Shown here one piece after another: positions 17,711 to 24,776 of a DNA stretch of 40,275 nt; the stretch's first letter is position 1; every line of letters starts with the position of its first letter. The position numbers were made by a program, and so were the translations under genes. The stretch comes from CAYUHZ01 sp964444625 (GTDB taxonomy: Bacteria > Patescibacteriota > Patescibacteriia > Patescibacteriales > GWC2-42-12): NCBI GenBank assembly GCA_964444625.1, contig CAYUHZ010000003.1, positions 1 to 40,275 of the forward strand, given 5' to 3'. Under the pieces are notes generated by a model. That model worked only from the letters and a program-made list of their open reading frames with translations, was not told the DNA's origin and made no database searches.

Positions 17711-17961
17711 TGTTTATTTTTAGTGTTTATTTTCAAAGGATTCTTTGTAGGGAGACAGATCGTCCGAAACTAATTTGTTTTTCCTCGGAAATTGCGAAGT
17801 GATTTATGCGAAAAAACAATCAGTTTTGCCATGTTTTTAGTTTGAATTTTACGCTAAAATTAAGGTAGAAATAAAAAATTTAATCATTATCGCCGATCTG
17901 CCGATTGTCCATTTTTAACTTTTAAAATAGCCAAAACTGTTCACTTTTAACTTTTAAAAAC
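17711..17961. other. Gene-free intergenic stretch with short direct repeats
   Basis: I see no gene or known RNA here. Two repeats stand out: a 13-base unit TTAGTGTTTATTT occurs twice in tandem (17707-17732), and TTTTAACTTTTAAAA occurs at 17913-17927 and 17945-17959, each followed by a GCC. Their role is unknown. Confidence 0.4.
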
Positions 17962-17998
17962 GGCCCGGATGACTCTGCCCCTCGGGGTGCCTTTTTTT
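17962..17998. terminator. Bidirectional terminator between tRNA-Glu region and the C39-like peptidase gene
   Basis: GGCCC at 17962-17966 pairs with GGTGCC at 17986-17991 (one bulged base), with a small inner CCCC/GGGG hairpin. Seven T follow on the plus strand and five on the minus strand. It lies 11 bases beyond the stop of the 18009 gene and could serve both directions. Confidence 0.5.
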
Positions 17999-18008
17999 AT
18001 ATAAAACT

Positions 18009-19076
18009 TCATCTTTCAACTACAATCATGTTTTTTTCAATCTGAGCGATGATTTCGTGGTAGCCGGTCGGATAGTCGCGAATCGCCTCATAGAGTACAT
18101 CAACATTATAACGATAGAGCTCGCCTTTTCTGGTACCAGGATCGTTGGTGATAAATTCTTTGGTTGCCGGATCATAACCACGAATCACTATCATATGGCG
18201 CGACGGGCCCGGAGATCTATAGTTGGGGTTATGCATGATCTGACCGTTCATCGGAGTAATAACCAAACGACCCTCTGCTAGTGTCTCTATAATGTCGTTG
18301 ATCGCAATCTCGCGGACTAAGTAGGCTTTTTGATATTGGAAATAATCTTTAAAAATCCAATCTATTGTATCGCGAGCGGAGATATCGCGATATTCTCCGT
18401 ATTTTTTTAAAAGCCAATCGGAGATGCCGGTTATTTCCCGCAGAGCCTCCGACTGCGTTAAACCTTGATCGAGCGCCCATCTAACTGCCATTAAAGACGA
18501 AGATTCTTCGCAACCATCCTGCTGGCGTTGATCTACCCAGCCGGCAAAAGGAGCCTGCGATGTGAAAGGGACATTCTCCAATAGTATTTTTTTGCTCAAA
18601 TCAAATTTAGCCTTAGATTCGACGATTACGCCAATCGGATATTTGGCTAAATCTTTGTTGGTGATGCCCCTGCCTAATTCTCGCATGATCCCAAAAGCAT
18701 CTTCCGGCCTGCCTAAATAATATTTTTTTCTATCCTTGGGATAAATATAGTATGCTTCGCCGCTTTTCTCCACATCTAAAAGTATCATGCCTGACAATCT
18801 ATCGGGAAAAATCTCGGTATTGGCAATAAACTCGTGCTTGGCGCCAAGCGCCAAGACTCTCATTATCCTAAACGCATCGACCGGGCGACCAAGAAAATAA
18901 GATTTACCGTTTCTGGGATAAACATACCAAGCTTCACCCTTGGCTTCTACCTGCAAAAAAATATAACCGATGCCTGATCCAATGTGGTGCTTGGCTTGAG
19001 TTCCGGCAGTTTCGCATGCAATAAAAAATAAAACGACTGATAACAATACCAATAATTTTGTTTTGTTTTTTGCCAT
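18009..19076 (-). CDS. Secreted C39-like cysteine peptidase with two LGRP-type repeats
   Basis: A 355-residue exported protein. The N-terminal hydrophobic segment ends in LFFIAC, a possible lipobox with Cys21. Residues 37-85 and 96-150 are two copies of a short repeat: AWYVYPRNGKSYFLGRPVDAF and AYYIYPKDRKKYYLGRP.DAF. This repeat is common on Patescibacteria surface proteins. The peptidase_C39_2-like domain starts near residue 168: Cys189 in RQQDGCEESSSLMA, His294 in SRHMIVIRGYD and Asp312 in ITNDPGTRKG form a plausible catalytic set. It probably cleaves peptides or wall components outside the cell. It is a single-gene unit with its own promoter. Confidence 0.85.
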   Translation of the reverse strand: MAKNKTKLLVLLSVVLFFIACETAGTQAKHHIGSGIGYIFLQVEAKGEAWYVYPRNGKSYFLGRPVDAFRIMRVLALGAKHEFIANTEIFPDRLSGMILLDVEKSGEAYYIYPKDRKKYYLGRPEDAFGIMRELGRGITNKDLAKYPIGVIVESKAKFDLSKKILLENVPFTSQAPFAGWVDQRQQDGCEESSSLMAVRWALDQGLTQSEALREITGISDWLLKKYGEYRDISARDTIDWIFKDYFQYQKAYLVREIAINDIIETLAEGRLVITPMNGQIMHNPNYRSPGPSRHMIVIRGYDPATKEFITNDPGTRKGELYRYNVDVLYEAIRDYPTGYHEIIAQIEKNMIVVER

Positions 19077-19101
19077 TTTGATTTAGATATCAAGTTAAAA
19101 A

Positions 19102-19130
19102 ATTATAACCCGTTCTTAAAACAAACACAA
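19102..19130 (-). promoter_or_regulatory. Promoter of the C39-like peptidase gene
   Basis: On the minus strand TTGTGT (19130-19125), a 17-base spacer and TATAAT (19107-19102). The predicted leader is about 19 bases. No Shine-Dalgarno sequence is seen before the ATG at 19076. Confidence 0.55.
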
Positions 19131-19172
19131 GCAAATCGCTTGAACGAGAACGATTTACATTAAAACTCAAAT

Positions 19173-19198
19173 AAAAAAACGCCGTTGGCTTAACGGCG
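19173..19198 (-). terminator. Intrinsic terminator downstream of ftsX
   Basis: On the minus strand CGCCGTT / AACGGCG (arms 19198-19192 and 19186-19180) with a 5-base loop, followed directly by seven T. It lies 20 bases beyond the ftsX stop and closes the carboxypeptidase-ftsE-ftsX unit. Confidence 0.85.
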
Positions 19199-19217
19199 GA
19201 AATGAACTGAAAAAAAT

Positions 19218-20132
19218 TTAAACTTTTGAATATTTTCCAACTGCAATCAAACTCGCCACCACATTGATCAAAGCGGCGACAACGAACTGGGTGCCGAAAA
19301 TTTGAAAAAAATTCTGATTGAAATAGGCTACAATATTTATATCATAACCGATAAAGAACGCCTCCAAATAAGGTTGAAGCAAAGACAAAAAGGGATAATA
19401 AATAAGAACGATTATCACTACGCCCAAAAATGTATAGAGTAAACTGGAAATCAGATAAGGCGAACGGATGAACCAATTTGAAGCACCGACAAGTTTCATG
19501 ATAGCTATCTCTCTGCGATGAGTATAGATCGCCACCCTAATGGCGTAATAAACCACTAAAATGGTGGTGAAAATAAAAATTAAACTAACCAGCATCCCGC
19601 CTCGAGTGACTTTGCTGGTGATAAAATTAATTTTATCAAGCATTGCCTTGTGGTCGTCAAAATTACGTGATTCAATTATTTCATCGTCAAATTTATTCAG
19701 ACTTTCGGTCAAAACATTATATTCGTTAACATTCTTCGGTCTGATAATCAGGCTGGGGGTTAAAGGATTTTTCCCTAGTTCGCGCAAGGCTTCCAATATT
19801 TCAGGGTTATATTGCTGGTTCTTCTTGAAATTTTCCAATGCTTCGGATTGAGAAATATAAACAACATCCTTGACATTGTCCATCTGGCTGATTCTGTTTT
19901 TTAGATCTAATATCTTCGCTTCTTCGGTATTTGTTTTGAGATAGAGGCTGACGTCTACTTTTTCTTTTATTAAATTAAAAGTGGCGTCGCCTATTACCTT
20001 GACAGTCAGCAGTAGATTTACCGAAAATAAAGATAAAGTAAGAATAGTGATCGTCACCACTGACAGCCAAACATTTCTGCCGATGTCCTGCAGGCTAAAT
20101 TTGATCACTCTAGAGAAAGAAAGCAAAAACAT
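19218..20132 (-). CDS. ftsX: Cell-division ABC permease-like protein FtsX
   Basis: This 304-residue membrane protein partners FtsE to control peptidoglycan hydrolases at the division site. It has an N-terminal membrane helix (LSVVTITILTLSLFSVNLLL), an outside loop of about 120 residues (EKVDVSLYLKTNTEE onwards) and three C-terminal helices. The coupling motif is YTHRREIAIMKLVGASNWFIRSPYLI, typical of FtsX. It lies 15 bases after ftsE in one operon. The outside loop presumably contacts an enzyme, and the gene two positions upstream encodes a wall carboxypeptidase fusion that is a candidate partner. Confidence 0.95.
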   Translation of the reverse strand: MFLLSFSRVIKFSLQDIGRNVWLSVVTITILTLSLFSVNLLLTVKVIGDATFNLIKEKVDVSLYLKTNTEEAKILDLKNRISQMDNVKDVVYISQSEALENFKKNQQYNPEILEALRELGKNPLTPSLIIRPKNVNEYNVLTESLNKFDDEIIESRNFDDHKAMLDKINFITSKVTRGGMLVSLIFIFTTILVVYYAIRVAIYTHRREIAIMKLVGASNWFIRSPYLISSLLYTFLGVVIIVLIYYPFLSLLQPYLEAFFIGYDINIVAYFNQNFFQIFGTQFVVAALINVVASLIAVGKYSKV

Positions 20133-20147
20133 AGATATAAAAATTCG

Positions 20148-20828
20148 CTATAAAATATATTTTCCCACCGCTTGATCGCTGATGACCGTGCCGTTCTCGA
20201 TGGTAATAACCCGGCGGCGAAGCATATTAACAATCTCACGGTTATGCGTCACCAAAACAACGGTCGTGCCGAATTTGTTGATTTTTTGCAATAACTCGAT
20301 AATCTCATCGGCGTTGATTGAATCTAAATTTCCGGTCGGTTCATCTGCCAGTAATATCTTTGGGCGGTGAACTAGGGCGCGAGCGATAACCGCTCGCTGT
20401 TGCTCTCCTCCGGAAATTTCTTGAGGATAGCGATCCATTTTATTTTCTAACCCAACGATTTTCATTACTTGGGGAACGATGTGCTTGATCTTTTTCGAAG
20501 TATAACCGCAAACCTGCAAAGCGAATGAAACATTTTCAAATATAGTTTTTCTGTTTAGCAGCTTGAAGTCTTGAAAAATAACGCCGATCTGTCGCCTCAA
20601 AGTTGGTATCTCTGACTGCCTGATGTCGGTTATATCCCAGCCGCCTACGATAACCTTGCCCTGACTGATTCTTTCTTCGCCGATCAAGGCTTTAACGATG
20701 GTGGTCTTGCCGGTACCGGATTTTCCCACCAACGAAACAAACTCCCCCGGTTTAATGTACAGGTTGACATTATTCAGCACCCGAACGTCGGGGTGGTAAA
20801 TTTTTGATACGTTTTGCAGTTGGATCAT
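20148..20828 (-). CDS. ftsE: Cell-division ATP-binding protein FtsE
   Basis: This 226-residue ATPase drives FtsX. It has Walker A GKSGTGKTT (about residues 35-43), Q-loop GVIFQDFKLLNRKTIFENV, signature ISGGEQQRAVIARALVHRP, Walker B ILLADEPTGNLDS and H-loop VTHNREIV. The phrase FQDFKLL.RKT and the early MIQLQNVSKIYHP are typical of FtsE rather than LolD. It starts 10 bases after the carboxypeptidase-fusion stop and ends 15 bases before ftsX. Confidence 0.96.
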   Translation of the reverse strand: MIQLQNVSKIYHPDVRVLNNVNLYIKPGEFVSLVGKSGTGKTTIVKALIGEERISQGKVIVGGWDITDIRQSEIPTLRRQIGVIFQDFKLLNRKTIFENVSFALQVCGYTSKKIKHIVPQVMKIVGLENKMDRYPQEISGGEQQRAVIARALVHRPKILLADEPTGNLDSINADEIIELLQKINKFGTTVVLVTHNREIVNMLRRRVITIENGTVISDQAVGKYIL

Positions 20829-20838
20829 GTTTTTCCCT

Positions 20839-22446
20839 TTATTTAAGCTTTGTCAAGCCATAACGAAGAAGCTGGGAGCCATCAGCTACGCTTTGCTCTT
20901 TCCCGCTGGCACCGAAAGTAACTGCAACTATTTTATCGCCATTACGGATAGACGCTCTAGTCATCAAACAGTACCCCGCTTCATCAAGATAGCCAGTTTT
21001 ACTACCAATGATCTTGAAATTTCCGGCAGCGCCGGCTAATAACTGGCTAGAATTTTTGATAGTGCGCGCGATTTTGGTGTTAACGGTGGAGAATCTATAA
21101 CTGGCCGTACTGCTGATTTTTTCCAACAACTTGTTTTGGAAAACCTTTGTGGTTATTATAGCATAATCCATGGCAGAACTCACGTTTTCCGGAGCCAGAC
21201 CGGTTGGTTCAAAAAACTTGGTCGAACTGGCTCCCCAATCGTTTGCAATTTGATTCATTCTGGCGACAAACTCTGAGCGCTCCAAACCACTCACCCTGAC
21301 CAATGTTTCAACGGTATTGTTGGCTGAACCTATTATTGAAGCATAAAGCAGGTCTTTTATAGCCAAAGTCTCCCCTTCTTTGATCCGCAAACGCGCTGAT
21401 TGCCATTTTTCGCAATATTGATAATTATATTCTTCATCTTGGTATTTATATTCAACTATTCGATCAAGCATCGGGTCGGTATCCAAAAAAACCTTGGCTG
21501 CCACCAACTTGGTTAAGCTGGCGAGAGGCAATTGCTGGTTGGAATTTTTTTCCCAAATAACCTCTCCGGTATTTTCGTTGATAACGACAGCTGATTTGGA
21601 ATTAATCTTCAAATTCGGGGAAACCACGGGCAAACTTATTTTAACGGGCTTATTTTTTGTCGAAGATCCGTCTGCCAGATGAAGCAATTCTATTTTCACT
21701 TTAATTATCCCCTGACCGATTTTGGCAAGTTTGAGAAAGGATTTTTTGTCCAAATCAACTACTCGATCGGGGTGCAACTTTCTGTCCGGACCGTAATCGT
21801 TCACTTCAACGTCAATAAATTTATTGTTTTCTAAGTTGTAAACTCTCAACCTTGAACCTTTTGGAAAATCGGGCGACGCGCAAAACATGCCATTCTTGTA
21901 GCTATACCAGCTGGCACTACCAACGGAAAGCTTTTCCGGATCAGCAAAAACCGCCAGTCTGGCAAAAGGCAAATGAATTTTAGTTCTAACCATTAGTTTT
22001 TCCGGAAAATCTTCGGTAGGTAGGGCGCGCCATAAATTTTTTGTCCGATCATAGAAATAAACCTGCTTGAGCATAGTAGATGAGGTGGCGTACTTAATCT
22101 CAAAAATCAAAGGTTTTTTGGCCGGGTAAGCTGTTTTACTTATTATATCAAACTGATAAATCGGGCTAATCTGCTCAAGGCTCCATGGCAGAGGCATGGG
22201 GATGGTTATTTCTTCAAGCTTTATTTCAGCGGCGGAATCAAAAGTAGACGAGCTAAGAGTAAGTCGAAATGATCCGTCAAAATAATCAGCGGAAAAATTA
22301 TTCTTAACTTTCGTTGCGTCCAATAAGACGCCAACTGGCTGAAAGTCAGTTTCAATAGCCCGGGCTTCCGATATTCGGTTAAAAACAAAAAAACCGCCGA
22401 TTAGAAAAGCGCTTAATATAAAAATGATTATTTTAGTTTTATACAT
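20839..22446 (-). CDS. Fusion of an RlpA-like double-psi barrel domain with a D,D-carboxypeptidase (peptidase S11)
   Basis: A 535-residue exported protein with a signal/anchor at residues 5-25. After an N-terminal beta-rich region, residues 175-255 match RlpA-like barrels (GSASWYSYKNGMFC, PKGSRLRVYNL, VEVNDYGP, DRVVDLDKKSF). RlpA enzymes usually have AAH before the LP.GT motif; here the sequence is CASPDFPKGSRL, so the catalytic His seems absent while Asp217 is kept. Residues 280-535 are a D-Ala-D-Ala carboxypeptidase with Ser310-LTK (nucleophile), SAN at 374-376 and KTG at 483-485, all intact. It should trim cell-wall stem peptides. It is the first gene of a unit with ftsE and ftsX, which suggests division-linked wall remodelling. 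Confidence 0.92.
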   Translation of the reverse strand: MYKTKIIIFILSAFLIGGFFVFNRISEARAIETDFQPVGVLLDATKVKNNFSADYFDGSFRLTLSSSTFDSAAEIKLEEITIPMPLPWSLEQISPIYQFDIISKTAYPAKKPLIFEIKYATSSTMLKQVYFYDRTKNLWRALPTEDFPEKLMVRTKIHLPFARLAVFADPEKLSVGSASWYSYKNGMFCASPDFPKGSRLRVYNLENNKFIDVEVNDYGPDRKLHPDRVVDLDKKSFLKLAKIGQGIIKVKIELLHLADGSSTKNKPVKISLPVVSPNLKINSKSAVVINENTGEVIWEKNSNQQLPLASLTKLVAAKVFLDTDPMLDRIVEYKYQDEEYNYQYCEKWQSARLRIKEGETLAIKDLLYASIIGSANNTVETLVRVSGLERSEFVARMNQIANDWGASSTKFFEPTGLAPENVSSAMDYAIITTKVFQNKLLEKISSTASYRFSTVNTKIARTIKNSSQLLAGAAGNFKIIGSKTGYLDEAGYCLMTRASIRNGDKIVAVTFGASGKEQSVADGSQLLRYGLTKLK

Positions 22447-22477
22447 TCATTTGACTAAGTTTAATTAGCTTCATATA

Positions 22478-22507
22478 ATTATAACATAAAATTCAAGCTA
22501 AAAACAA
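22478..22507 (-). promoter_or_regulatory. Promoter of the carboxypeptidase-ftsE-ftsX operon
   Basis: On the minus strand TATAAT (22483-22478) with a weak -35 TTGTTT (22507-22502) 18 bases upstream. The leader is about 25 bases. The spacer and -35 are overlapped by a 12-base inverted repeat. Confidence 0.5.
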
Positions 22508-22519
22508 CTTGAATTTTAT
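22486..22519. repeat. Perfect 12-bp inverted repeat over the ftsEX-operon promoter
   Basis: ATAAAATTCAAG (22486-22497) and CTTGAATTTTAT (22508-22519) are exact inverted copies with a 10-base centre. They span the -35 and most of the spacer. No T run follows on either strand, so an operator is more likely than a terminator. Confidence 0.5.
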
Positions 22520-22568
22520 CAGCTAAAATTGGTAAAAATTTACCTGGTAGTCATCGACTCAAATCTTC

Positions 22569-22596
22569 TTGTCCGATTAAACAGCCTTGATATCAA
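22569..22596 (+). promoter_or_regulatory. Promoter of the tRNA-Gly/tRNA-Thr pair
   Basis: TTGTCC (22569-22574), a 16-base spacer and TATCAA (22591-22596) preceded by TGA. The -10 lies in the palindrome TTGATATCAA. The predicted start is only a few bases before tRNA-Gly. Confidence 0.4.
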
Positions 22597-22606
22597 TTTA
22601 ACGCAA

Positions 22607-22677
22607 GCGGGATTAGTATAATGGCAGTACGTGACCTTCCCAAGGTTGAGGCGCCGGTTCGATTCCGGTATTCCGCT
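22607..22677 (+). tRNA. tRNA-Gly (anticodon CCC)
   Basis: A 71-base cloverleaf: acceptor GCGGGAT / ATTCCGC, short D arm typical of glycine tRNA (TAGTATAATGGCAGTAC), anticodon loop TTCCCAA with CCC at 22639-22641, T arm GCCGG TTCGATT CCGGT, discriminator T. CCA is not encoded, so it must be added after transcription. It reads GGG. Confidence 0.93.
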
Positions 22678-22751
22678 CACGCCAAGGCAAATAAAAAAAG
22701 ATAAGTTTTACAACCAGTCTCCACTCGTAATTCGCGGCAATAAGACATTCC

Positions 22752-22824
22752 GCCGAGATAGCTCAACTGGCAGAGCAATGGCATCGTAAACCATATGTTC
22801 CGGGTTCAATTCCCGGTCTCGGCT
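22752..22824 (+). tRNA. tRNA-Thr (anticodon CGT)
   Basis: A 73-base cloverleaf: acceptor GCCGAGA / TCTCGGC, D arm GCTC AACTGGCA GAGC, anticodon loop ATCGTAA with CGT at 22785-22787, T arm CCGGG TTCAATT CCCGG, discriminator T and no encoded CCA. The anticodon stem has a C-A mismatch at its last pair, and position 32 is A. It lies 74 bases after tRNA-Gly, probably on one transcript. Confidence 0.9.
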
Positions 22825-22853
22825 CATTTTGAAAATTCACGGCCTAAAAAACT

Positions 22854-24218
22854 TTAAAACACAAACCAAGAATTGCTCTTGATTATTTCTTTTTCCAAAT
22901 ATTCATCCAAGGTAATGGCTTTGATAAAAACGTGCTTTAAGCCGATTAAATTATCAGCCCGATCATAACATTGCAATAAATAATAACCGTCGCTCGAAGC
23001 AATCGGATCGCTGGTTTGCTTGGGTTCAAGTTCCAAAACTGAATCGCCAAATTTATTAACGGCATCCGCAACAACTAAATATTCACCGGCATTATATTCG
23101 TCGCCATATTTTTTTGCCAGTTGGTCAAAATCCTGGTTAGTAGCCATTTCTTTGATTTTTTCAATCCTAGCTTGGGCTGAAACATTCACCTGCCGATCAA
23201 GTATTAATTTCGGTTCCAATTTTTCACTAAGAACTTCCCATTTAATAACCCGGTCAACATAACGCTGTTCTCCCAAGCTATAATAATAACCGAGTAATTG
23301 TTTTTTTTCCTCATTGCTTTTTAATTCTTTGGTTAGATTGTAGTAGCGATCCGCTAATTCCCGCTGATCTGCTACTACAAAATTTTTTTTGGACAAATCT
23401 TCAAGGATAATTTCTTTTAACAATTGCCGCTTCACCAGTTGGCGCAAAACATCGTCTTGCTTAGCGTTTTGCCCAAGATAATTTTTGGTATCGGAATAAT
23501 CAAAATAAGAGACAAAGCCTCTGGTAGAAAAGAAATAAGGCAAAGTTACCACGGAAGCGACTTTTCTGATTGCCGGCTGATCCAGTTTAAAGATAAAAAC
23601 AGTAAAGTAGAAACTTAAATAAGCCACAAATAAAACAGCCGCGAGTTTTACGGCATAACAGAATAGCTCACGAATAGATGCAAAAAATTTTTTTATTAAT
23701 AAAAATTCGGACTCGGCTGATTTTTGTTTTTGCCGGGAGAAGTTGGGGCTTTTGCTATTTTTTTCTTCAGTTTTTTGATTGGTTTTAATACTACTGGAAA
23801 TCGTTTTTACTTGTTCTTGGTTGAAAAAATCCAACTTACCACTTTCAAATTGATTTTGCATCTTCTCGGTCTCGGCTTTGACTTTATTAAGCTCATCGAT
23901 CAAGCTGTTTCGGCGCTTTGGGGTTGATATTTCTTTTTTCTTGGTTACAGCCTTTGGCAAGTTTTCGTTCTGAATTTTTGGACGATCTTTTTTTATTTGC
24001 CTTGCTTCTTCGCTTACTTTTCCGTTTTGAGGTTTGTTGAGAGGCAGCTGCTTGTTGTTTTTCTTGGACCAGACAATCAAGCCGTCCATCCTCCTATTGC
24101 CAGTATAAACAACCGGCCTATTTACAACCAAAGATGAAGCCTGATCGATTCCTCGCTGCCGTTTCGCTTTTTCTTGATGATTTAAACCGTCTAACTTTTT
24201 TGCGTATCGATTAACCAT
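22854..24218 (-). CDS. Membrane-anchored PpiC/SurA-like peptidyl-prolyl isomerase
   Basis: A protein of about 454 residues with a long basic, low-complexity cytoplasmic N terminus (residues 1-185, many Lys/Gln/Ser), one membrane segment near residues 190-210 (AVKLAAVLFVAYLSFYFTVF) and an outside region. That region starts with a SurA_N-like helical part and has a parvulin-like core near residues 355-430: FDQLAKKYGDEYNAGEYL, then LELEPKQTSDPIASSDGYYLLQ. It probably assists folding of exported proteins. The usual GGDLG motif is only partly kept (NAGEYL), so catalysis is uncertain. The ATG at 24218 is preferred over a TTG at 24233. It follows the FtsB-like gene by 43 bases and is probably co-transcribed. 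Confidence 0.8.
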   Translation of the reverse strand: MVNRYAKKLDGLNHQEKAKRQRGIDQASSLVVNRPVVYTGNRRMDGLIVWSKKNNKQLPLNKPQNGKVSEEARQIKKDRPKIQNENLPKAVTKKKEISTPKRRNSLIDELNKVKAETEKMQNQFESGKLDFFNQEQVKTISSSIKTNQKTEEKNSKSPNFSRQKQKSAESEFLLIKKFFASIRELFCYAVKLAAVLFVAYLSFYFTVFIFKLDQPAIRKVASVVTLPYFFSTRGFVSYFDYSDTKNYLGQNAKQDDVLRQLVKRQLLKEIILEDLSKKNFVVADQRELADRYYNLTKELKSNEEKKQLLGYYYSLGEQRYVDRVIKWEVLSEKLEPKLILDRQVNVSAQARIEKIKEMATNQDFDQLAKKYGDEYNAGEYLVVADAVNKFGDSVLELEPKQTSDPIASSDGYYLLQCYDRADNLIGLKHVFIKAITLDEYLEKEIIKSNSWFVF

Positions 24219-24261
24219 AAACAAAAAATTCAAGCAATCAGCTTAATTTATGCCGAATAAA

Positions 24262-24687
24262 CTACTTAAAAAAATAATAAAACCAACGTTCAGGATTGCC
24301 TATTGTCTTGGTTTGGTTTTTTTCCAAACCGGGAATACGAAAAACCGCACTGCTGGCCTGACTGGCTGGAGTTTTTATCGCCTGCTCGCCTTCAACGATA
24401 ACAACTTTTTCTCCAGGCTTTTTCATGCCCAAATTCAATCTAGCTTGTTCTTCGATAAAAGCGTCTGATTCCAAATATTTTATCATACCACCCAAGCTCT
24501 CGTTCTTTTTCTCTAATTTTAAAACTTCTTGCTCCAAATTTTTGATTTCTTGGTCGACTTTGTAACGTTGGGAAAAATTACGATACAAAGGCATCGCTAT
24601 CAATAAAACAATAATAAAACCGACCAGAGAAAAAAACTTTGGATTAAATAATAATCGTGATAATCTGTTTTTCGCCTTTAGAGACAT
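24262..24687 (-). CDS. FtsB/DivIC-like septum formation protein
   Basis: A 141-residue bitopic membrane protein. One membrane helix (FFSLVGFIIVLLIAMPLY) near residues 18-36 is followed by a short coiled coil (DQEIKNLEQEVLKLEKKNESL) and the conserved tail YLESDAFIEEQARLNLGMKKPGEKVV, the signature of the DivIC/FtsB family. In other bacteria it forms a complex with FtsL and FtsQ/DivIB to activate septal wall synthesis. I chose the ATG at 24687; a longer start at 24711 would place the -10 box inside the coding sequence. Confidence 0.9.
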   Translation of the reverse strand: MSLKAKNRLSRLLFNPKFFSLVGFIIVLLIAMPLYRNFSQRYKVDQEIKNLEQEVLKLEKKNESLGGMIKYLESDAFIEEQARLNLGMKKPGEKVVIVEGEQAIKTPASQASSAVFRIPGLEKNQTKTIGNPERWFYYFFK

Positions 24688-24699
24688 AAAATAATTAAT

Positions 24700-24729
24700 A
24701 TTATAGCACAATCAGCCGATGTTCGGCAA
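24700..24729 (-). promoter_or_regulatory. Promoter of the ftsB-like gene
   Basis: On the minus strand TTGCCG (24729-24724), an 18-base spacer and the extended -10 TGCTATAAT (24708-24700), ending 12 bases before the ATG at 24687. The -35 touches the T run of the preceding gene's terminator. Confidence 0.6.
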
Positions 24730-24754
24730 AAAAATAAGCGGTTGACAAAACCGC
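24727..24754 (-). terminator. Intrinsic terminator of the GT2 glycosyltransferase gene
   Basis: On the minus strand GCGGTT / AACCGC (24754-24749 and 24743-24738) with a 5-base loop, followed by TTATTTTTTT. It begins 22 bases beyond the stop at 24777. Confidence 0.75.
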
Positions 24755-24776
24755 CTAGCAACGATAGCGCCGTTTT

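Noticed and set aside
22508..22519. Inverted repeat before the carboxypeptidase gene as a terminator
   Set aside because: There is no gene ending there and no T run on either strand; its overlap with the promoter favours an operator.
24687..24711. Longer N terminus for the FtsB-like protein (start at 24711)
   Set aside because: The second to fourth codons would be the -10 box TGCTATAAT; the ATG at 24687 fits better.
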